From contig CP085828.1 in the NCBI GenBank assembly GCA_020809705.1, positions 3,224,001-3,288,000 of the forward strand: a stretch of 64,000 nucleotides of DNA, read 5' to 3'. Made by a program: the position numbers and the translations under genes. The notes below the pieces were generated by a model. It saw nothing but the letters and a program-made list of their open reading frames with translations, ran no database searches and was not told where the DNA came from. Shown here one piece after another: positions 56,560 to 64,000 of the stretch; position 1 is the stretch's first letter; every line of letters starts with the position of its first letter. The DNA comes from Calonectria ilicicola. Its lineage: Eukaryota; Ascomycota; Sordariomycetes; Hypocreales; Nectriaceae.

Positions 56560-58971
56560 TTAAGACTGAGCGATCTCAGCCTGCTCGGCGTGAACTCCAT
56601 TCGTCAATGGAGCTTCGACATGACCATTTGTCAGCCCTGTGGCACTCTTGCTCTCAGGTGTGATCACTGGAAGAGTACCGGATGGTGAAAAGTCGGGGAC
56701 ATCTGCAGAGAGCTGGCTAGCACCGTTGCCATTGGTAAGGCGATCAACACTTGGGGCCGCCTGGGCACCCTCGGGGTACTGCTGGAATGAAGGGTCACTG
56801 GGGTAGGCGCCGTAGGGCACTGCGGGTACACCGTTGAAGTGGTTGCCAAAAGCATATGATCGGTTCTTGAAGGTAAGATGCACGGGGCCATGGTTGCGAG
56901 CAAGCTCATCGCGCTCCTCCATAGGGAGTACGAATTTCTCCCACCCCTCGCGACGACGCAGACGCTCACAGTCGTCCTCGCCGACGACATACTCGACCTC
57001 AGTAGAGTCTTCGCACACAGCACGAATAAGTCCCGTGTCAGGGGACAGCTCTCGCATTCGCTTGAAAGCGGCGATAAAGTGCAGAGGAACGAAGCCCTGG
57101 GAATCCATACGTGCTCGGAGGTACATGTCCTTGCACAAATTCTCAATAGAAAAGTAGTATTCGATTTGGCTCTTTAGCATGGAGATAACCATGTTGTCCC
57201 AGTAGGGATGAGGCTGGAAGGGCATGCCCGCCATAGGGGGCACCGAATAATCGTAGGGTGGGAACTGGGGCTGAACAGCAGGCATCCGCGATTGGCCATT
57301 GGGAAGGGACATGCGGTGGTAATTTCCAGTACCGTTTCGCCCTCCGCGTCCTCGCTGGACGGGGGGAATGAACATTTGACCATGAGCACCCTGGCGAAGA
57401 GGGGGGCTGTAAGGACCCTGGGCTCGGGAAGCGGCGGAGCCTTGGCTATTGAACCCGGTGGCTCCAGCCGAGTTTGTGTGCTGATGCTGGCCGCCCTGGG
57501 AGTTGACGGAGAGGTGGGCACCGCGACCACGGTAGCCGCCTCGTCCTCTTTCACCTCGGCCTTCTGGTCGTGAAGCCTGGACATTTTCCTTTAGCATCCA
57601 TTCGGGTTAGCTCCAATTCTGGATGGAAAGTGGGACTGCAACGTCATGGTTGCTTTTGGGAATTATGTGCATGAGGACTAAAAAGACTTGGGTGAAATCA
57701 CTTACAGTCGATTGGGAAGTTGAATCCTTGGCCTTGTCAACATTGGCAGCCTTCTTTTGGTTGGCATTATCAATGGAACCGCGCTTGGTGGTCTGAGGTT
57801 GGGAAGGGACTCCGTTGGGGCCGTTTGCTTCTCGAGGCTTAGCATCGTTGGCTTTGTTCAGAGGAGCAGCTGGTGTCTTTTCAGGAACGCCATTTGTAGT
57901 CGCTCTGGTACTAGCATCGCGGGCACCGCTTCGGCCGCCTCGGGGTTTGGTGTTGCGCATTTGAGGCAGCTGGGTCTCAAAGCTGACGGTAGGGACATAA
58001 TCGTAGGCCACCCACTTCTCTTTTTGGCGGGGCTTGCCTTGGGATCCATCATCCTGGCTGTCCTTGTCGGAACGTTCAGCGACAGATTTCTTCCTCTCTT
58101 CCTTGACTTCCTTGATGGCAGTCTCTGGAGTAGGCCATGCGATGGAGTCCTCAACAGGCGGAGGCACACCCTTAGTTTCCTTGTCCGATGCCCTGGACCC
58201 GCGGGGTCCATTTCGCTCGGCGCGGGTCGCATCAGTACCCTTTCGGGGCTTGACACCGTTGGTGACGGCTTCGGTTTGGGAGGCGACCTCCTGCGTGGAT
58301 GGTGCAGAAGTCTTGGCTCCGTTCTGGTGACCATTGGTGAGCTCACCTGGAGCGGCGGGTTTCTTGGCAAGATGAGCCTCCTGTCGCTTCTGCCAGATGT
58401 TGACGCTGGGGATGGGAGCCTCTGACAGTTCGACCTTGGGTTGTTCGGGAGCCACTTCTTGCTCCTTGTCCACTGGTGTTGAATCGCCAGTTTGCTTCTC
58501 AGAGGTCTTGCCCTTCTTACTCCTTCGAGCCTTGCGGGAATCCTGGTCATCGCCCGATTTGGCGCTGGAGGACCTTGTGCCCTTCTCATTGCGTCGCCAC
58601 GGGCGATCTAACCTCGAGGCATCATCGGTTTGCCTCGAATCGGGTCGCCTGTCCTGCGTTGTCTCAGATCGAGCATCACTCTCAGAGCCGGGGGCGGTAT
58701 CGATATCCCTCTTTTCGAGAGTGACTGACTGAGCATCGATGTCGTTGGAGGTCTCAGTGACCTCGGCTGACTTGACCTGCTCGGAATCAGTCGCAGCAGT
58801 CTTGGTGGCTACGACAGCCGTGGCATCAGGAGCCTGGGCTTCCTGGGGCTGGGAGGCTGTAGCGGCAGAGGAATTCGACGGGGGAACGGTGCCCTGTCCC
58901 TTCGCGGCCTGGGCGTAAGAGAAGGTGGAAGCCGACATCTCGGAAGAAGTCGAGGGGGTAACTGAAGTCAT
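56560..58971 (-). CDS. SRO9: La-motif RNA-binding protein (SRO9/LARP-like)
   Basis: Cytoplasmic mRNA-binding protein expected to influence translation or mRNA stability. Two exons, 58971-57706 and 57576-56560, give 760 residues. The 129 nt intron has a gtaagt donor and a TCCAG acceptor in phase 0. Residues 1-420 are low-complexity, rich in Ser, Thr, Lys, Pro and Asn, with a conserved-looking PSVNIWQKRQEAHLAKK patch. It continues with an Arg/Gly-rich RGG-type region (GRGERGRGGYRGRG) at the start of exon 2. The La motif spans about residues 552-637: MLKSQIEYYFSIENLCKDMY, then LRARMDSQGFVPLHFIAAFKR, with the conserved Tyr/Phe/Ser residues of the RNA-binding pocket. A 120-residue Ser/Gly/Asn-rich tail follows. 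No RRM follows the La motif, which favours the LARP1/Sro9 type over genuine La. Confidence 0.92.
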
Positions 58972-61900
58972 GTCAAGGTGTACTGCAGTACTGGCCTACA
59001 GCCGGACAAGACGGGGAAAGTGGTGAGCCAGAGATGTTTCTTCACCTTGGGCCACCAACTAAGGCAAACGAGTTCTCCGGGGACTGGAAAGCCCGGAGAG
59101 GTATCTCAACCCCCTCCGCACGCGGGAGAGGCGCAGCGCACCCGATGTGCAATGCAATCGATATTCGGGATCCCCCACGTAATGAGGGCTTCGACGGACG
59201 TCGGTTTCGTAGGCGAGAGTCGCGTGCCTTACCTCTGATCGGTAGGAACGGCGTCGAGTGATGGGGTTTTAGGTTGGGTGTGGAGGAACGTCCGTCAATC
59301 CGAGGACTTGTCAGGGTCGGGTGCAGGTTCGGAGACTGGCGAGCCTGGGATCGTGGGGACGGGGTAATGAGAGCGAGTAGGGTTTTGGTTTGTGTCGAAA
59401 CGGTACGGCCGGGGCGGCAAAACCTAAGGCTGAAGATTCGACAAAGGGAGGACGGATGTGTTAAAAAAAAAAAAGAGACCGGCTCAGCTCGACGTCGAGG
59501 CAACAACCACGGGGAGTGACGAATCGATGGCGGCGGCAGGGAAGTGTGCTTCCTCAGGCTCGGGCTCACGCTCAGGCTTGCTCTCTCAACACGAGACGAG
59601 GGTTGCAAGCGCAGGCCAGGCGACAAGGGAATAGGGCTGTAGAGGGAAAACACAAACGAGGGGTGTAAACGACAGCAAAACAATTCGGGTAGAATTGGGG
59701 CTGACTGGCAGATTGTGGTTTGAGGGCACAAGACCAAGAAGGAGAAAATCAAAGGTCGGAGGTTATTTTTTGCGTTGTGTGAACAATAAATTTTTTCAGG
59801 CATTTTTTTTCTTCCCCTCTCCGCAGAGGTACCGGGCGGGATCCCTGGGAGCGGATACGGGATACTTTTTAGGCGCTCTCTAGCGGCCGAAGTGTGGTGG
59901 TCCAACAATGAATCGGCGCTGAGCCAGCGCCAGTGATGGGGAACGGGCGGGCACCGGGCTACCAGAGACTGAGGTGCTTTCTTTCCCCTGCTGTTCCTTT
60001 GGCCCAGCGCAATGGGGACCAACTACAGGCGCCCGAGGATGGGCGGGGGGCCTGCTCGGGTGGGCTCTAGTGGATGACAGGGCGCCGCCCTTCAGTGGGA
60101 TGGGCTACAGTGAGCACGCCGCAAGGCGCCGCAAATTCAGCGACAGCCCTCGGTGGTGGGGAATTGCGCGAATATAAATCGGCTCAGACCAGCAAGCAGG
60201 CCCTGTCTAGTCATCCATGTATTTTGTGTGTGCCTTTTGATTACGTCGATGCTGATTGACTGAGCTCATGCGAGGCGGGCAGGCAGCACAAACAAGGACT
60301 GGCGAGGCCCCAGCCGACATACAGATTTCTCGGGCTGTGAGGGATGGGATTGGGGATGGGATTGATGCTCAGGGAGCAATGCAGCAGGTATGCAGTCTAA
60401 TATCGCCTTGATGGCTGCCTGCCTTGTATTAAAGGGCGATGGATGGATGCGCAGTCCATGTAAGAAGTCACAGATCTGGATGGGCTAGCCCCTCTCCAGG
60501 TAGCCTGTGACATGGCAATGCAAAATACAGCAGCCTAGTGATGCGCGCGAGGTGATTGATGTGCGTGATGCCCGACGTCGCTTCCCATGAATCCGCTTTT
60601 TGCTGCCGGCAAGCAGAGGCTGCCATCGGGGACTTCCATCGGCGAACGAGTCACGCACATGTTTGACATGCACCCGCATGCTTCGGGCTGGAGGCCGGTC
60701 CCCAATTCATGCCAAGTAGGCAAGACGACACAAACGTGGTAATGCGCGCCGCAGAAATGAGGTGGAGGCGTTGGCAATTGGATGCCAGCCGGTCTCTGTA
60801 CCACGAGAGAACACGACGGTATGTGATGTGCCACCACCTCCGCACTTGCGAAGGGTGCGCCATGCATTGCGGTGCGACAACAGCGAAACAATGCTGGCAG
60901 AGACTGGACCAAGGAACCTCGGCGCCGAGAAATGAGTTGAACCGAGTAGCCAGGATACATGCCGGCCCGCCAGCGTCCCGGGGCAGAATTGCCATTGCTA
61001 TTGCCATTGCCATTGCCTTTATTCCATCGCGTTGGCACTCACTGTCCACTCTCCTGGTGGTGAGAATTACCATCATCATGTTGGACGTATACAGTGTTTG
61101 AATATGTAATACAATCTTCGCCGCCGCCGTCGGCCTCACCCTCACTCTCACTCTCACCCTCCCTCGCCTCCTTGCGGCAAGTAAATAACCTTACGATCCC
61201 GCACCTCCCGACAGCAACCCGAGGTTTTCCCCGCCGGCAGAGTAATGGTGGTAGACATGGAAGAGAGCTTGGAAAAGGAACGACCTAAAGCCCTGGTCTG
61301 ATACCTATTTCCGGGTCCCCTCTGTCTCCGCCTTGATCACTCACTTTCCGGACCGGGGTATGTGAGGAGAAATGTACCGAATTGTGCGATTTGTAGCTCT
61401 GGTCTGAGAAACATGATAAAAATTTTTATTAATTTTTTTTTCCACCCTCAACTTTGGAAATGCCCACTTTCCTCCCCAGTCCAACGGGACGGAAGATTTC
61501 ATAGTCAAAGCTCGGGGTAGACCCTGCACGGCTAGTCCCCCCGTCCTGGAAGCCGGCATAACGTTCATTGGACCCGACACTTGACAGCCTGCCCGTTTAG
61601 TGCTGGAGGTCTGTGCCTCGACTTGAGTCGTGCGGGCCAGCGCCGGAAACGTGAGATAACCCTTTCCCGCTTGTTCATCGGGATTGTCGCTACCTTCTGG
61701 GTTCCGCCACCAGCGAGTCTGGAGCAGACTATGAATCAATAGTACGAAAATGTAATTTAGGTTTGCCACACTCATCATAGACATATTTAATGTGAAGTGG
61801 ATGGACATCTCCTTACGTGTGACGTCACCGGGACTGTGGTAGGTGCCTCTCATCACTCACTCTGCGAGGACCACAGACACTCCACTGTCCGTTGAATGTG

Positions 61901-62746
61901 AAATATTGGTTTTAGATCATTTCATGTTAGTGTTATCGGGAAGAAACCAAACCAAAAGTTCAAGTCATACGTCCATAATCACGAGAACTATGTATGTGTG
62001 CTCTTATCTGATATGATGGTTGCTTGTCCCGCTTATCGTACTGTTCAGTACCGCGCGAGAGACACGTGCCATTCATTATTTGTGACGTAGTTCAAACGGG
62101 CCTTGTAGACAACAGACGTTGATTAACACAGTCTTGGAGCAATTACAGCGCGGTCTTGATGACAGCTAGGACGATAATATGTGCTGTACAATACACCCCC
62201 TGAAAGATTGTCTCCTGTGGCGTCCTCGCCTTCGGCATCACGGAACTTGCCTGCTCAAACCGTTAATTTAACAATTAAAAATAATAAAATTATATATCTG
62301 ATTTATTTGCTTATGTTATATTTTTTTTCACCAAGGAACTGGGAAATGCCGGGAAAAAGTAGCAAGAGTCCAATCTTTTAAGGGTCGTATGGTATATTTC
62401 GGCAACCATAACTGATTCTCTAGATCTCAAGCCTGTTGACTGGACCTACCCATAGTTGGTTGGCTCGATATGAAGTTACTCATTATTATCCAGTTGGCTG
62501 GCTTTCATCTTTTATTGTTTCATCCAAAGGTTAAATCACTTTAATCGAAAGAAATCCACCAAAACACATCCACTGAACCAGGATTAAGACCTGCTGATGC
62601 CTTTAACGTTGCAAGATATTTTAGACCTGGTATACATATATTGCTGGCTGAATATGGATTTACAGCTGCGCAGTATCATATTACAAGAATGGGGACGCCA
62701 TTGCCAAATCAACTCTAAACTGGGCTTGCTAAATGTATTTTTCTCC
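58972..62746. other. 3.8 kb stretch upstream of the La-motif gene
   Basis: It lies between the 5' side of the La-motif gene and the 3' end of SFT2, both on the minus strand. The minus strand is C/T-rich over about 59040-59900, which keeps a 326-codon frame open (60022-59042). Its Ser/Pro/Arg-heavy composition fits a long 5' leader and not a protein. A 6 bp tandem repeat lies at 60988-61017, and a very AT-rich patch at about 62260-62330. No gene is supportable. Confidence 0.45.
60988..61017. repeat. (ATTGCC)5 hexanucleotide tandem repeat
   Basis: Five 6 bp units (one with a single change, ATTGCT) about 2 kb upstream of the La-motif gene. No coding context is evident. Confidence 0.8.
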
Positions 62747-63772
62747 TTAACCGCTCATCCAAGACGTTGCTTGTCTCGCTCCAAACTGGGTAGCCAGACG
62801 CAAACCAGTTGAGCCCATGGGGAAGTAGCTGATCAAGTACCACACCAAACAAGCAAGTTGAATGATCGCAGAGAACAGCGTTAAAATAGTGCTGTGGAGC
62901 TTGAGAAACGGTCAGCATCAGCATATCTTACCACTGATTTCTCAGCTTACCTTTAATGCAAAGACCAGGGTCAGGATGATGGAGCCAAAGTATGCGGCAG
63001 TAAACGGGAGCCGAGGGGTTGACAGAAGATGGTAAACATAGTTCATGGGTCCCATCACTGCCGCAAAAGATGCTAGAAACATCATGGACCCGACAGTCCA
63101 CCTGGGCAGGCCACAGTTAGCACAACTGCGGAGATCCATTTTTCGACCAAAAGTTCTCGACCAAAAGGTCTGAACATCATTATTTGGAAAACGGTGTAGT
63201 CACGACGCTTCATCTCAGTCGCACCATTTGGGACGCGTGACAGAGTTTCGAGTCCAAAAGAAAAAGAGCAGTATGGGTCATCGACTTACAAGATTACAAA
63301 CTTGCGAGGCTTCAAAGACAGAACTGGGAAGAGAGTGAAGCATATGACGAAACAAGCCAGGGCGGCGAGGTTGCAAGCACCAAAGACCATCAACCGATCC
63401 CATCGACTAACTGCATCTCGGGTTAGCTCCTCATGCCCACGAGGCGTGCCGTCCGCATCACATGCATGATCTAGGGCATGGCTGGGATGCAATGCACATG
63501 TCCCGCTGCAGGGGTGCCGAAGAGCCACAGATCGGGTGTTGTCAGGTTGACTCACGAACAAACCAGCCCTCTTCCTCCTCACGGCGGCTGGGCTGAGGCA
63601 AGGGCGCGCCGGCACTTTCGGTGGTGGGGAGGCGTACATAACCGCTATTTTGGAAAGGATTCAAGCCCTGAATTGAGGAAAGAAAGCCGCTCTGGCGAGA
63701 GGTGTTCACGGGCTCATCGCGACGGCTCCAGCCCAAGGAGTTTATCGAGTCTCGGAAAGAAGTTGAAGCCAT
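62747..63772 (-). CDS. SFT2: Golgi vesicle transport protein SFT2
   Basis: Four-helix Got1/Sft2-family membrane protein of the late Golgi that supports endosome-to-Golgi vesicle fusion. Four exons, 63772-63556, 63410-63290, 63101-62951 and 62899-62747, give 213 residues, matching yeast Sft2 (about 215). Introns are 145, 188 and 51 nt with gtgag/gtaag donors, and all joins keep frame. The cytosolic N-terminus (1-72) is polar, with acidic EEEEGWF just before the membrane part. The four membrane segments follow: LMVFGACNLAALACFVICFTL, the WTVGSMMFLASFAAVMGP region, YFGSIILTLVFAL, and ILTLFSAIIQLACLVWYLIS. The intervening KPRKF and GPMNYVYHLLSTPRLPF stretches are family hallmarks. A short polar C-terminus ends the protein. 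The 228 bp to the window edge hold its upstream region, which is C-rich on the coding strand. Confidence 0.95.
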
Positions 63773-64000
63773 GGCGGCGGGGTCAGGGGTGCAGGCGGGT
63801 TCAACAGGGAACGGAACGGCTGCGTCGATCGGGGCGGGCGCGCGTAGGATGACGGTGGAGGGTGGGAGGAGCGCGCAGGCGCGTAGGGGATGCGATGAGA
63901 GACGATCTGAAGTTGAGAAAGCGAGCTCCACTAAAGGTATGGTCAGTCGACGGGCTATCGATGATATACTGCACGTTGAAAGGGGGGGGGGAGACGAACG

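Noticed and set aside
57757..58425. 222-codon plus-strand frame inside the La-motif gene
   Set aside because: It is antisense to the low-complexity part of the La-motif protein, with no recognisable domain.
1..64000. tRNA, 5S rRNA, transposon or biosynthetic-cluster genes
   Set aside because: I looked for B-box patterns on both strands in the gene-free stretches and for transposase, reverse transcriptase, PKS or NRPS motifs in the frames. None was found by eye. tRNAscan-SE, RepeatMasker and Rfam runs would settle it.

Overview
The window is nuclear DNA of a filamentous ascomycete (Pezizomycotina). I would guess a Sordariomycete, possibly Hypocreales, but that is an impression and not a test. 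Evidence: small GT-AG introns (mostly 50-80 nt) with CTAAC/CTGAC-type branch sites, moderate GC, monocistronic genes on both strands, and a gene set (CK2 beta, B-type cyclin, uL2m, THO subunit, Zn2Cys6 and MtfA-like C2H2 regulators, fungal acetate kinase, SFT2) typical of such genomes. I read 16 protein-coding genes carrying 36 introns. All exon joins were worked out by eye from frame continuity and splice signals. I saw no transposon, rRNA, tRNA, CRISPR or prokaryotic feature.

Layout. 0.6-1.7 kb: casein kinase II regulatory subunit (+). 2.6-4.1 kb: PAP2-type lipid phosphate phosphatase (-). 4.1-7.4 kb: no supportable gene. 7.4-8.6 kb: mitochondrial ribosomal protein uL2m (-), divergent from a mitotic B-type cyclin at 10.1-11.7 kb (+). 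12.8-14.2 kb: THO complex subunit 3/Tex1-like WD40 protein (+). 16.6-19.5 kb: Zn2Cys6 transcription factor (+). 20.5-22.9 kb: an unusual protein joining a Gln/Pro-rich region, a basic Cys/His segment and an omega-like glutathione transferase (+). 23.2-25.6 kb: phosphate:H+ symporter-family MFS transporter (-). 25.6-30.0 kb: no supportable gene. 30.0-31.3 kb: unrecognised protein (+). 31.8-33.2 kb: acetate kinase (+). 34.6-35.5 kb: MtfA-like C2H2 regulator (-), followed by an 8.1 kb stretch with no gene. 43.6-47.8 kb: PRP31 (-) and CLF1 (+), two splicing factors diverging from a 303 bp spacer. 50.1-52.2 kb: RS-rich, Gly/Ala-zipper DUF3824-like protein (-). 56.6-59.0 kb: SRO9/LARP-type La-motif protein (-). 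62.7-63.8 kb: SFT2 Golgi transport protein (-).

How the genes work together. This is mostly a housekeeping neighbourhood and not a biosynthetic cluster. Several genes serve mRNA biogenesis or use (THO3, PRP31, CLF1, the La-motif protein), and two serve growth and cell-cycle control (CK2 beta, cyclin B). The two transcription factors have long flanks. The least ordinary items are the Cys/His-segment plus GST fusion, the back-to-back intronless splicing-factor pair in an otherwise intron-rich window, the transporter with a Pro/Gly/Asn/Gln-rich central loop, and the long gene-free stretch upstream of the MtfA-like gene.
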